A DNA stretch of 64,000 bases, taken from contig NZ_PPTG01000045.1 in NCBI RefSeq assembly GCF_002954245.1, forward strand, positions 19,379-83,378. Direction: 5' to 3'. The notes below the pieces were generated by a model. It was not told the DNA's origin, did no database searches, and saw nothing but the letters and a program-made list of their open reading frames with translations. This document shows, piece after piece, positions 37,389 through 45,833 of the stretch (position 1 is its first letter; every line of letters begins with the position of its first letter). Both the position numbers and the translations under genes were made by a program. This DNA comes from Cryobacterium aureum. GTDB taxonomy: Bacteria; Actinomycetota; Actinomycetes; Actinomycetales; Microbacteriaceae.

Positions 37389-38735
37389 TCAGACGCCGAT
37401 CAGCTGCGGGTTCGGCAGGGTACTACTGGGTGCGGTGGATGCCGGTGGCCGGGCTGCCAGCATCCGCTCGAGGGCGACCCGCGCGTGATCGGCCACATCG
37501 GCAGAGACCGTGATCTGATTGAGCACCTCGCCCGGTGCCTCGCCGCCGCCGATCAGTGCTTCGAGCACCCAGGCCAGGTAACCGGCGTGGATGCGATACA
37601 TGGTCGAGCAGGGGCAGATCACCGGGTCGAGGCAGAAAATCTCGTGCTCGGGGTGCTGGGCAGCCAGCCGGTTTACCAGGTTGATCTCGGTGCCGATGGC
37701 GAAGGTCGTGCCGGCCGGGGCCGCGGCGATGGCTTTGGCGATGAAGTCGGTAGAGCCGGCCGAGTCGGCGGCGTCGACGACAGCCATCGGGCATTCCGGG
37801 TGCACCAAGACCCGCACACCCGGGTGTTCGACGCGGGCGGCCTCGATCTGCGGCACGGTGAAGCGGCGGTGCACGCTGCAGAAACCGTGCCAGAGCACGA
37901 CGCGTGCGGCCGCGAGCTCGTCGGCCGTGTTTCCACCGAGCGGTTTGGCCGGGTTCCACATCGGCATCGCATCGAGCGGCACGCCCATAGCCTTAGCGGT
38001 GTTGCGGCCGAGGTGCTGGTCGGGAAAGAACAGAACGCGCTGGCCGCGTTCGAAGGCCCACTCAAGCACTGCCTGGGCGTTCGACGAGGTGCAGACGATG
38101 CCGCCGTGCTCGCCGCAGAAGCCCTTGAGCGCGGCGGAGGAATTCATGTAGGTGACCGGAATCACCGGAACCCGGCCGGAGGCGTCCGCTTCGGTCCCGT
38201 ACAGCTCTTCGAGCTGCTCCCAGCATTCGGTGACCGAGTCGATGTCGGCCATGTCGGCCATCGAGCAGCCAGCGGCCAAGTTCGGCAGGATCACGGCCTG
38301 GTCTGGCCCGGAGAGCAGGTCGGCAGTTTCGGCCATGAAGTGCACGCCGCAGAACACGATCGCGGCCGCGTCGGGGCGGCTCTGCGTGGCCTGGGCGAGC
38401 TGAAAGCTGTCGCCGACGAAATCGGCGTGGCGCAGCACTTCGTCGCGCTGGTAGAAGTGGCCGAGAATCACGACCGAGTCACCGAGGACGTTCTTGGCCT
38501 CGACGATGCGGGCGCTGAGTTCTTCGGGCGAGGCGGTGCGGTAGCGCTCGGGCAGCGCTCCCTGACGCGGAGATCCGGCCGGAATCACGTCGCCCATCGA
38601 CGAACCCGGCCCGTAGCCGGGCGTGCCGGCGTCGAATTCCCACGGCGCGGTCGCCAGGTCGGGGCTGCACGTGCTGCCGGCGGCATTGCCGGTGCCGATG
38701 AGACGAATGGTGGTCTCGACCGAGGGAATAGTCAT
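37389..38735 (-). CDS. nadA: Quinolinate synthase (4Fe-4S)
   Basis: A 448-residue NadA, which condenses iminoaspartate with dihydroxyacetone phosphate. The three cluster cysteines are in FCGVHFMAETADLL, in the TSSNAQ/EHGGIVCTSSNA region and in DPVICPCSTMYRIH, with AGCSMADMADID also conserved. The start at 38735 was chosen because AAGGAG lies 8 bp upstream on the coding strand; the frame extends to 38861 but would run into nrtR. It is 37 bp downstream of nrtR on the same strand. Confidence 0.94.
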   Translation of the reverse strand: MTIPSVETTIRLIGTGNAAGSTCSPDLATAPWEFDAGTPGYGPGSSMGDVIPAGSPRQGALPERYRTASPEELSARIVEAKNVLGDSVVILGHFYQRDEVLRHADFVGDSFQLAQATQSRPDAAAIVFCGVHFMAETADLLSGPDQAVILPNLAAGCSMADMADIDSVTECWEQLEELYGTEADASGRVPVIPVTYMNSSAALKGFCGEHGGIVCTSSNAQAVLEWAFERGQRVLFFPDQHLGRNTAKAMGVPLDAMPMWNPAKPLGGNTADELAAARVVLWHGFCSVHRRFTVPQIEAARVEHPGVRVLVHPECPMAVVDAADSAGSTDFIAKAIAAAPAGTTFAIGTEINLVNRLAAQHPEHEIFCLDPVICPCSTMYRIHAGYLAWVLEALIGGGEAPGEVLNQITVSADVADHARVALERMLAARPPASTAPSSTLPNPQLIGV

Positions 38736-38772
38736 GGTCGTGCTCCTTGAGAATAAAGAGGGGTGAGGGGAT

Positions 38773-39492
38773 TTAGCGGGTCGGTCCCGGTGGGTCGTGT
38801 TCGCTGGCCCGATCGTCGTAGCGGTACAGTCGCGCCGGCCGATGCCGGGCACCGGCCACATGTTGATCGGTGCTGATCAGGGTGCCGCTCGACTCCATCG
38901 ACCGCCGAAAATTGGCCGGGTCGAGCGCCTTTTGCAGCACGGCCTCGTGCACCTCGCGCAGCTGGGCCAGGGTGAACGTGTCACCGAGAAAGGCATGGGC
39001 GATTCGCGCGTATTCCACCTTGGTGCGGAGCCGCCAGAGCGCGTATTCCACGATGCGGTTGTGGTCAAAAGCCAGTGGCGGCAGTTGATCGGCCGCAAAC
39101 CAACGCACGTTTTCCCCAACGGATGCCCGCTCCGCGACCTCCGAACGCACCAGCGCCCAGTACACGACGGAGACGACGCGAAGCCCGGGGGAGCGGTCGA
39201 TGTCACCGAAGGTATAGAGCTGTTCCAGATAGCGCGGGGACAGGTCTGTGGTCTCGCGCAGAGTGCGGCCGGCGGCGGCGGCGAGCTCTTCGTCGGCCGG
39301 CAGCCATCCGCCGGGCAGCGCCCACAGGTCTCGGTGCGGGTCGCGGGTGCGCCGCACCAGAGGCAGCCAGAGTGTCTTCAGGCCTGACTCGTCGTCGGGG
39401 CGCAGCGCGAAGATAACCGTGGAAACCGCGAGGGTCGCCTGCACGCTGCCGCGCTCGAGTGGGCTCTGCTCGGTCAGGTGGTGCTCCAGCAC
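38773..39492 (-). CDS. nrtR: NrtR-type Nudix-winged-helix regulator of NAD biosynthesis
   Basis: A 239-residue protein with an N-terminal Nudix domain (about 18-150) and a C-terminal winged helix (FTLAQLREVHEAVLQKALDPANFRRSM, about 165-205), the architecture of NrtR. The Nudix box GGWLPADEELAAAAGRTLRE followed by TTDL lacks the EExG core, so hydrolysis is unlikely and ADP-ribose or NAD sensing is more probable. It heads the nadA-nadB-nadC-nadS run, and a palindrome lies upstream. The start is GTG at 39492 with only a weak ribosome binding site; an in-frame GTG 16 codons in is an alternative. Confidence 0.88.
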   Translation of the reverse strand: MLEHHLTEQSPLERGSVQATLAVSTVIFALRPDDESGLKTLWLPLVRRTRDPHRDLWALPGGWLPADEELAAAAGRTLRETTDLSPRYLEQLYTFGDIDRSPGLRVVSVVYWALVRSEVAERASVGENVRWFAADQLPPLAFDHNRIVEYALWRLRTKVEYARIAHAFLGDTFTLAQLREVHEAVLQKALDPANFRRSMESSGTLISTDQHVAGARHRPARLYRYDDRASEHDPPGPTR

Positions 39493-39579
39493 GGGGGTCC
39501 AGTCGTAAAGGTCGGTGTGACTTTAACTGCTGGGTCCATCATATAGTCAAATTGACTCAAACACAGGAATGTTTCAGAG
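39493..39579 (-). promoter_or_regulatory. nrtR-nad operon leader with candidate NrtR operator
   Basis: An 87-bp gap. AGTCAAATTGACT (39545-39557) is a perfect inverted repeat around its central A. Read on the minus strand it sits just upstream of a -10-like TATATG, so binding would obstruct initiation. It is the only clear palindrome near the operon. Confidence 0.55.
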
Positions 39580-40344
39580 TCAGGCTCCGCGGGCGGCCGC
39601 GGCGGCCTCGCGGGCACCGGATCGACTGATGCCCATGCCGGTTACGCCCCACAGAGTAACCCGGGCCATCGCCTCGATAGCGATGCGCGGGCTCATCTTC
39701 GACGATCCGCGTACCCGCTCGACGAAGGTGATCGGTACCTCGACGACGTGCAGGTTCGCGCGCACGGCGTGCAGCAGCATTTCGATTTGAAAGCAGTAGC
39801 CGAGGCTGTCGACACTGGAGAGGTCCATGCGCTCGAGTGCCCTGGCCGAGTAGACGCGGTAGCCGCCGGTGGCGTCGCGCTGCGGCAGCCGCAGCAGCAG
39901 CCGGGAATACCAGGAGCCGCCGCGGGAGAGTGCTCGCCGGTGCCAGGGCCAATTCTCGATGGCCCCTCCGGGTACCCAGCGTGAGCCCATCACCACATCG
40001 GCCGTGGCTGCGGCATCGAGCAGGGTGCCCAGCTGCTCCGGCAGGTGGGAGCCATCGGCGTCGAGCTGCACCAACCGGGTGTAGCCGCGGCCGAGGCCCC
40101 AGCCGAAGCCGTCGAGGTACGCCGCGCCGAGGCCGGTCTTCTCGGTGCGGTGCAGCACGTGAACACTGGAATCCCGCACCGCGATCGCGTCGGCGAGGGC
40201 GCCGGTGCCGTCGGGAGAAGCGTCATCGACGACCAAAATGTGTACCTCGGGCACACTGGAGCGCAGCCGACCCACGATCGAGGCAATGTTTTCGGCCTCG
40301 TTGTAGGTCGGCACGAGTACCAGCGTGGTGGAGTTGGTGGGCAC
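39580..40344 (-). CDS. Polyprenol monophosphomannose synthase (GT2, DPM1-like)
   Basis: A 254-residue GT2 glycosyltransferase of the dolichyl-phosphate mannosyltransferase type. The signature N-terminus LVLVPTYNEAENIASIVGR, the metal-binding VVDDASPDGTG, the acceptor-side VQLDADGSHLPEQL and GSRWVPGGAIENWP, and the late VPITFVERVRGSSKMS all match Ppm1/Dpm1. It makes polyprenyl-phosphate-mannose for GT-C enzymes in the membrane. A GT-C-like membrane protein gene lies 4 bp upstream in the same direction, a plausible functional partner. The C-terminus is a short Ala-rich tail. Confidence 0.92.
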   Translation of the reverse strand: MPTNSTTLVLVPTYNEAENIASIVGRLRSSVPEVHILVVDDASPDGTGALADAIAVRDSSVHVLHRTEKTGLGAAYLDGFGWGLGRGYTRLVQLDADGSHLPEQLGTLLDAAATADVVMGSRWVPGGAIENWPWHRRALSRGGSWYSRLLLRLPQRDATGGYRVYSARALERMDLSSVDSLGYCFQIEMLLHAVRANLHVVEVPITFVERVRGSSKMSPRIAIEAMARVTLWGVTGMGISRSGAREAAAAARGA

Positions 40345-40348
40345 GACG

Positions 40349-41896
40349 TTACCTCGTCATTTCGATGATGCGAGTGCGGTTGACCACTGTCGTGTCGGCG
40401 ACGCGGAAACCCTGGATTTGAAGCGTGTGGACATCCGTTTCTTTCCGTGAATCTGCACTCCCCGAGTATTGCAGCAGCCACACCGTGTTGAGGTTCGCCA
40501 CGGTCGGCAGAACGTCGGTCAGCGGTGCGACCTCGTCCCACAGCCACGTTGTGTCAGCGTACGAGCGGGTCAGGGTCACGTCGCGCAGGCCGGCGAAGGC
40601 GTTGGGGTAGAGATGCATGGCCAACCGGGGCAGGCGTGACGGGCGCACGCTCTGGTCGAAGACGACGCCATCGCCTGGTGCCGCCCGGGCGGCGATGATG
40701 GCGGCTGCCTGGCGCCAATCGCTACCCTCGTTCTTGCCGTAGTCACCGCGTTGCACCGCATAGGCGGGCACAATGACGGCCACGAGCGCGACCATGACCG
40801 CGGCTCGGAGCCAGTTGTTGGCCAGTGCCGCCACGCCAACGGCGATCACAATGCCCACCGCCGGGGTGCACAGCGAGAGGTAACGCAGCGAATACATCGG
40901 CGTGACCAGCTGAGTGCCGACGAGCAGAATCGCGCTCGGCACCAGCATCCAGGCCAGAAAAATCGTCAGTTCCGCGCGGCCCGGCCGGCCGGCCGGCCGT
41001 TGTGCGCCGGGGCGCCGCAGGAATACCGTTATCACGGCCACGATAATGAGCGACCAGGCCATGATCGCCACCGGAATGGTGTCGAACCACTGCATGACGG
41101 CCGCTTCGCTCACGCTGACAAGCGGTCGTCGGCCGATGAAGGCGATTTGTTCCCGCTGCGCCGAGCCAGCCAGGACCATCGGGGCGGCCAGCAGCAGCCC
41201 GAGCGCGCTCGCGCCCACCCAGATGACGAGGCTGCGCCACAGCGGATGCCGGCCGTTCAGCAGGAGAACCGCCACCGCGTGTACTGGTAGCAGCAGCGCC
41301 AAAAACAGGAAGACGTAGATGCCGAGTGCGAGCAACAGGGAATAGGCGCCCCAGAGCAAGATCTGTCGGCGTGGACTATGGTTGCCGCTGCGCAGTGCCA
41401 GCACGAGGAGCACGGTCAGCCAGACTCCGATGGCCGTTGCGATGGCGGTGGATCGCGCTTCCGAGCCCATATAGGTCACTCGCGGAATGATCATAAAGAC
41501 CAGTCCGCCGGCGATGGCAACCCGCGACCCCATGAAGAATCGCGCCAGAACAACCGTTCCCGCCGCCGCGACACCGATCGCGATCGCGCTCGGCAGCCGG
41601 GTGGCCAGCTCGGATGCGCCGAACAGGTCGATCCAGCCGTGCAGAAACAGGTAGTAGAGGCCGTGCACGGCATCGACGTTCTCGAGCATGCCAAACAGCG
41701 AGGGGAGCGATCGTTCGGCCGACATGACGCTGGCCGCCTCATCGCCCCAATACGACGGTTGCCAGGACCACGCGAATGACACCAAAAAGGCCACGAGGCC
41801 CACGAGGCCGGCCGACCAGCCGGGGGAGCGCCGCTGCCACAGGCGTCGTCCGGCTACCGGAGATGCCACGAGATGCGGTGCGAGAACGGAGGTCAC
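40349..41896 (-). CDS. GT-C-type (PMT/ArnT-like) membrane glycosyltransferase
   Basis: A 515-residue protein with about 11-12 hydrophobic helices. After the first helix it has SYWGDEAAS, whose acidic pair matches the catalytic DE of GT39/PMT-like enzymes, and a soluble C-terminal region (about 395-515). Such enzymes use polyprenyl-phosphate sugars, which fits the adjacent polyprenol-phosphate-mannose synthase gene. The acceptor is unknown. It is read from a GTG; the ATG six bases upstream is out of frame and meets a stop immediately. Confidence 0.82.
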   Translation of the reverse strand: MTSVLAPHLVASPVAGRRLWQRRSPGWSAGLVGLVAFLVSFAWSWQPSYWGDEAASVMSAERSLPSLFGMLENVDAVHGLYYLFLHGWIDLFGASELATRLPSAIAIGVAAAGTVVLARFFMGSRVAIAGGLVFMIIPRVTYMGSEARSTAIATAIGVWLTVLLVLALRSGNHSPRRQILLWGAYSLLLALGIYVFLFLALLLPVHAVAVLLLNGRHPLWRSLVIWVGASALGLLLAAPMVLAGSAQREQIAFIGRRPLVSVSEAAVMQWFDTIPVAIMAWSLIIVAVITVFLRRPGAQRPAGRPGRAELTIFLAWMLVPSAILLVGTQLVTPMYSLRYLSLCTPAVGIVIAVGVAALANNWLRAAVMVALVAVIVPAYAVQRGDYGKNEGSDWRQAAAIIAARAAPGDGVVFDQSVRPSRLPRLAMHLYPNAFAGLRDVTLTRSYADTTWLWDEVAPLTDVLPTVANLNTVWLLQYSGSADSRKETDVHTLQIQGFRVADTTVVNRTRIIEMTR

Positions 41897-42025
41897 CCCA
41901 TGAACCTACCCAGCAAATGTTAACGGGAGCCTTCGAAAACCCCCGAGTTGCCTGCGAAGACCAATCCTTTCGCCGGTCGGCACCGGTATCGGCACTGTGA
42001 TCGGGCGGCCAGCTAGGCTTTCGCC

Positions 42026-42886
42026 ATGACTCAAGGCACCGCACCGCACGAATTCAGCACGCACAAATCCGCCACAGATGAATCCAATGCGGTCGGCGTG
42101 GCCGTTGCCCAATTCGCCCCGGGATCCGATCGGGCGCTCAATCTCGCCACCATGCGGCAGCTGGCTGCGACGGCCGCCGCGCGCGGCGCCCAGCTTGTCG
42201 TTTTTCCCGAGTACTCGGCATTTTTTGAACCGAAACTCGGGCCGTCGTTTGTGGCGGCCGCCGAACCGCTGGATGGAGAATTCGTGACCGCGCTGGCCGA
42301 GCTCGCCGCCGAGCTCGGCATCCACATTGTGGCCGGCATGCTCGAAACGACCGCAGACCCGGCCCGATTCTCGAACACGCTCGTCGCTGTCGATCAGACC
42401 GGGCGTCTCGTGGCGACCTACCGCAAGCTGCACCTGTACGACGCTTTCGGCGACCGTGAATCGGAGTGGGTGCTCCCCGGCACCGTGACCGACCCCGAAA
42501 CCTTCGACGTCGGCGGCCTGCGAGTGGGACTGCAGACCTGCTACGACATCCGCTTTCCCGAGGTCACTCGTCGGCTCGTCGACGCCGGAGTCACGGTCGT
42601 GCTCGTGCCGTCAGAGTGGGTGCGCGGCCCGCTCAAGGAACAGCACTGGCGTACCCTGCTGACGGCCAGGGCTCTGGAGAACACCGTTTTTGTGGCGGCT
42701 GCTGATCACACCCCGCCGATCGGCGTTGGCACCAGTCTGATCATTGATCCGATGGGCGTTGCGTTGGCCACCCTCGGCGAGGCAGCGGATGTCACCGTCG
42801 CGTTTCTCCCACCGGCCCGCGTCACCGCCGTACGCACGATCAATCCGGCCCTGGCGCTCCGCCGCTTCGCCGTCGTGCCGCGCTGA
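42026..42886 (+). CDS. Nitrilase-superfamily carbon-nitrogen hydrolase
   Basis: A 286-residue amidohydrolase with the Glu-Lys-Cys triad: VVFPEYSAFFEP, YRKLHLYDAFG and GLQTCYDIRFPE. The arrangement resembles deaminated-glutathione amidase or omega-amidase (Nit1/Nit2) proteins more than true nitrilases, but the substrate cannot be fixed from sequence. It is divergent from the GT-C gene (129-bp gap) and ends 15 bp before the convergent DUF7882 gene. Confidence 0.9.
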   Translation: MTQGTAPHEFSTHKSATDESNAVGVAVAQFAPGSDRALNLATMRQLAATAAARGAQLVVFPEYSAFFEPKLGPSFVAAAEPLDGEFVTALAELAAELGIHIVAGMLETTADPARFSNTLVAVDQTGRLVATYRKLHLYDAFGDRESEWVLPGTVTDPETFDVGGLRVGLQTCYDIRFPEVTRRLVDAGVTVVLVPSEWVRGPLKEQHWRTLLTARALENTVFVAAADHTPPIGVGTSLIIDPMGVALATLGEAADVTVAFLPPARVTAVRTINPALALRRFAVVPR

Positions 42887-42901
42887 CCGCACGGCACTCG
42901 C

Positions 42902-43294
42902 TTAGCGTTCAGTGACGCTGGCCTTGGTCGCCCGGGTCTGCGCTGCCGCTCGAATGCCGATGGCCGGTTCTACTCGGGGGATCGCATTGGCGTCAACGGC
43001 CGCGCCTTCTTCCGCGGTCACCACGAGCCCCTGCGAGCTGTTCGCCGAGCGGGTGAGCTGGGCGACCCAGTTCGGGTTGATGGTGGGGGCGTGCCCGCCG
43101 GCAAACTTGAAATAGAGCGGAATCGCCGGGTGTAGCCAGGCAGAGCTACGGCCATCGCCGACGACGGCGGCATCACGCCAGGAAAACAGAAAACTTTCTC
43201 CCCGGCGCAGTTTTTGAATGATCACGAGCTGGAGGTGCGCCAGCATACGATCTTCGAATTCCACGACGACACGGTCGTACGTGAGAGAACCCAT
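42902..43294 (-). CDS. DUF7882-family small protein
   Basis: A 130-residue protein beginning MGSLTYDRVVVEFEDRMLAH, followed by a block with RRGESFLFSW and LHPAIPLYFKFAGG. This is the DUF7882-type protein found widely in Microbacteriaceae, where older annotations call it ATP-dependent DNA ligase without support. No ligase motif (KxDG) is visible. The frame extends upstream to 43552, but GGAAG before the ATG at 43294 and the family N-terminus favour this start. The C-terminal 30 residues are low-complexity. Function unknown. Confidence 0.75.
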   Translation of the reverse strand: MGSLTYDRVVVEFEDRMLAHLQLVIIQKLRRGESFLFSWRDAAVVGDGRSSAWLHPAIPLYFKFAGGHAPTINPNWVAQLTRSANSSQGLVVTAEEGAAVDANAIPRVEPAIGIRAAAQTRATKASVTER

Positions 43295-43436
43295 GATTGC
43301 CACTTCCATTTCGCTGCGATCGGTTACGCTCACGAAGAGCCCGGCGCCGGAACGAATGAAAGCGAAATATGCACTTTGGCGTGGAACCGGGAACTGCTTC
43401 CTACTGTCCTCCGTTTGGGGGGCAAATACAAGATTT

Positions 43437-44534
43437 TTAGAAAGTGCCCAGCTGACTCGGAGTCGACACAATCGGTAGTGGAACCGCAAATTCGAGTCGG
43501 AGCAGTACCTCGAGCGGGCGCTCGATTTGGCCGAAATGCCCGGTGCCGGCAATCGTGCTGATTACGCACTGCGGCACGACCTTAAGGAGCTGCCGGTCGT
43601 CCTGGGCCGTGACGAACACGTCCCGGTCGCCGTGCACCGAACGTACAGGGCAGCTGATCCGCGCCCAGCGCGCTGCGGCGTCATAGGCGCCCGCGCGGGT
43701 CGCTGCCAGCACGAAACCGGCCGGCCGCACCTCGGTGCCGAGGGCGGCGATCACGGTGGCATCGACGGCCTGACCGTACCGAAACAGCGGAGCCACCAGG
43801 GTTCGCAGTAGGTCGAGGCGCGTGAGCGCCCGCACCAGGCCACGGCCGAGCTGGCCGGTGAGCTGCAGCATCCGCATGGTCTGGAACAGCGCCGAGAAGG
43901 CGGGCAGAACCGAGAACCGGCGAACCGGGTGACGAACGCTGTCCTGGATCGAAAACGAGGTGGCCGAGACCAGACCGACGGATGCCGTGGCGCGCGTTTC
44001 GCTCGCCGCCAGCGCCAGCGCGATGAACCCGCCCATGGAGTGACCCACAACATTCCAGCGCTCGTAGCCGAGGGAGCGCGCCAGATCGGCGACCAGCTCG
44101 GCCATCGACTCGACGCCCTGCAGTGCACGGTCGGTCGGAAGGGGCGAGTCGCCCCACCCCGGCAGGTCGGGAATGATGAGATCGGTCAGGTCACGAGCGG
44201 TCGCATCGGCGGCCTGCAACAGGGGCGTCCAGGTGGTCCACGACCCGGCAGCGCCGTGCAGCAGAATGGTCGCGGTGGTGCTCGCGGTACGGCGCCCGTG
44301 CCGCACCATGACCGTGCCGCCCTTGAGTCGCATGGAACTCGTGGTCAGGCCGAAGTGGCGGGCATCGGCGTCGAGCGCGAATGGGCTGTAGCCCAGAACG
44401 GTGGCCGGGGGTGCGGGTTTCGGCCGGGTAGGGGCCTGGGGGCCGGGACGCGGGCCGGGCTTCGGTGAGTCCAGAGCGCCGAGCGGTGCCACGGCGTGGT
44501 TTCGGATCGCTGGTCGGGACATCAAGATGCTCAT
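43437..44534 (-). CDS. Alpha/beta hydrolase
   Basis: A 365-residue alpha/beta-hydrolase. The oxyanion region is ILLHGAAGSWTTW, the nucleophile elbow is VVGHSMGGFIALA, the acid is in VHGDRDVFV and the catalytic His in AGTGHFGQIERP. About 60 residues before the domain are Pro-rich (PKPGPRPGPQ), probably flexible. An insertion between about 185 and 260 likely forms the lid. The substrate is not predictable. The ATG at 44534 is preferred to an upstream start; a second in-frame ATG is 4 codons further on. Confidence 0.85.
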   Translation of the reverse strand: MSILMSRPAIRNHAVAPLGALDSPKPGPRPGPQAPTRPKPAPPATVLGYSPFALDADARHFGLTTSSMRLKGGTVMVRHGRRTASTTATILLHGAAGSWTTWTPLLQAADATARDLTDLIIPDLPGWGDSPLPTDRALQGVESMAELVADLARSLGYERWNVVGHSMGGFIALALAASETRATASVGLVSATSFSIQDSVRHPVRRFSVLPAFSALFQTMRMLQLTGQLGRGLVRALTRLDLLRTLVAPLFRYGQAVDATVIAALGTEVRPAGFVLAATRAGAYDAAARWARISCPVRSVHGDRDVFVTAQDDRQLLKVVPQCVISTIAGTGHFGQIERPLEVLLRLEFAVPLPIVSTPSQLGTF

Positions 44535-44691
44535 GGTGGTAGTTCGGTGCCGCAGACAAACCGGATTGCCCACCCGGCCATCCAGCCAATTGACAGGCAG
44601 GAATATCGCGCGGCTTGGGCCCGTTGCCGCCTACGGGTACCCAGGATCTACCTGGTGCCCCCCAACGAACGTGATTGTGAAAGAAGTGCCC

Positions 44692-45765
44692 GTGAATCTC
44701 TTTTCTCCGCTGATCCTCGGCGACCTTGAACTCCCCAACCGTCTCGTCATGGCGCCGCTGACCCGCATCCGCTCCGGCCAGACCGGCGTTCCCGGTGAAC
44801 TCATTGCCCGGTACTACACGCAGCGGGCCTCTCTCGGCCTGATCGTGAGTGAGGGCACCTACCCGAGCCACGCCGGCCAGGGTTTTCCCGGCCAGCCCGG
44901 GCTCGTTGAGCCAGAGCAACTCGCCGGCTGGAAGGCCGTGACCGACTCGGTGCACGCCGCCGGCGGTCGCATCGTCGCCCAGGTCATGCACGCCGGACGC
45001 GTCACCCATGAGGCGACGACCGGCGGCTTCCCGGTCGTCGGCCCGAGCGCGATCGCTATCAACGGAACGACGCGCACCTACGACGGCAAACAGGCCTACC
45101 CGGTGCCGCACGCGCTGAGCGAAGGCGAACTGCCCGGCATCATCGCCGAGTTCGTGCTCGCCTCGCGGAATGCCATCGCGGCCGGATTCGATGGCGTAGA
45201 GCTGCACGCCGCCAACGGCTACCTGCTGCACGAGTTCCTCTCGCCCGCCTCCAACGTGCGCGATGACGCCTTCGGCGGCTCGCCGGAGAATCGCGCCCGC
45301 TTCGTCATCGACGTCGTGGCCGCCGTTGCCGACGCGATCGGCGCCGACCGAGTCGGCCTCCGTATCTCGCCGGAACACAACATCCAGGATGCGCTCGAAA
45401 CGGATGCCGACGACGTCACCGCCACCTATGGTGCCCTCGTCGACGGGCTGGCCCCGCTCGAATTGGCCTACCTCAGCGTGCTGCATGCCGACCCCCGCGG
45501 CGAGTTCGTGCAGAACCTGCGTACCCGTTTCGGTGGCGTCTTCCTGGTCAACAGCGGATTCGGTGCCATCACCGCGCGCGACGAAGCCCTCGCCCTCGTA
45601 CGTGACGACATCGCCGACGCCGTCGTGGTCGGTCGCGCCGCCATTGCGAACCCCGACCTGGTGCGTCGCTGGCGTGACGACCTCCCGGTGAACGAGCCCA
45701 ACCCGCTCACCTATTACGCCGACGGTGCCGAGGGCTACACGGACTATCCCGCTCTAGCTTCTTAA
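44692..45765 (+). CDS. Old Yellow Enzyme family alkene reductase
   Basis: A 357-residue FMN-dependent ene-reductase. FMN-site motifs are MAPLTRIRSG near residue 25 and VMHAGRVTH near 100; the substrate-binding H-x2-N is in LHAANGYLLHEFLSPASN. Family-typical DDAFGGSPENRARF and the late FLVNSGFG and VVVGRAAIANPDLVRRW complete it. It reduces activated C=C bonds with NAD(P)H. The GTG at 44692 was chosen to match the family N-terminus (VNLFSPLILGDLELPNR); in-frame GTGs at 44671 and 44677 are possible. Confidence 0.92.
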   Translation: MNLFSPLILGDLELPNRLVMAPLTRIRSGQTGVPGELIARYYTQRASLGLIVSEGTYPSHAGQGFPGQPGLVEPEQLAGWKAVTDSVHAAGGRIVAQVMHAGRVTHEATTGGFPVVGPSAIAINGTTRTYDGKQAYPVPHALSEGELPGIIAEFVLASRNAIAAGFDGVELHAANGYLLHEFLSPASNVRDDAFGGSPENRARFVIDVVAAVADAIGADRVGLRISPEHNIQDALETDADDVTATYGALVDGLAPLELAYLSVLHADPRGEFVQNLRTRFGGVFLVNSGFGAITARDEALALVRDDIADAVVVGRAAIANPDLVRRWRDDLPVNEPNPLTYYADGAEGYTDYPALAS

Positions 45766-45782
45766 GTACCCGCGAGCACGCG

Positions 45783-45820
45783 AAAAGTGTCCGTTTGACT
45801 CCGTCATCCGGACATTTTTT
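45783..45820. terminator. Bidirectional terminator between OYE and aminotransferase genes
   Basis: AAAAGTGTCCG (45783-45793) pairs with CGGACATTTTTT (45809-45820) including one G-T pair, 15-base loop, with a T-run on the plus strand and a matching A-run for the minus strand. It lies between two convergent stops. Confidence 0.75.
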
Positions 45821-45833
45821 GTGCCCTCGCGCT

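Noticed and set aside
37272..38750. 492-codon plus-strand frame over nadA
   Set aside because: Shadow of nadA; no coherent protein features.
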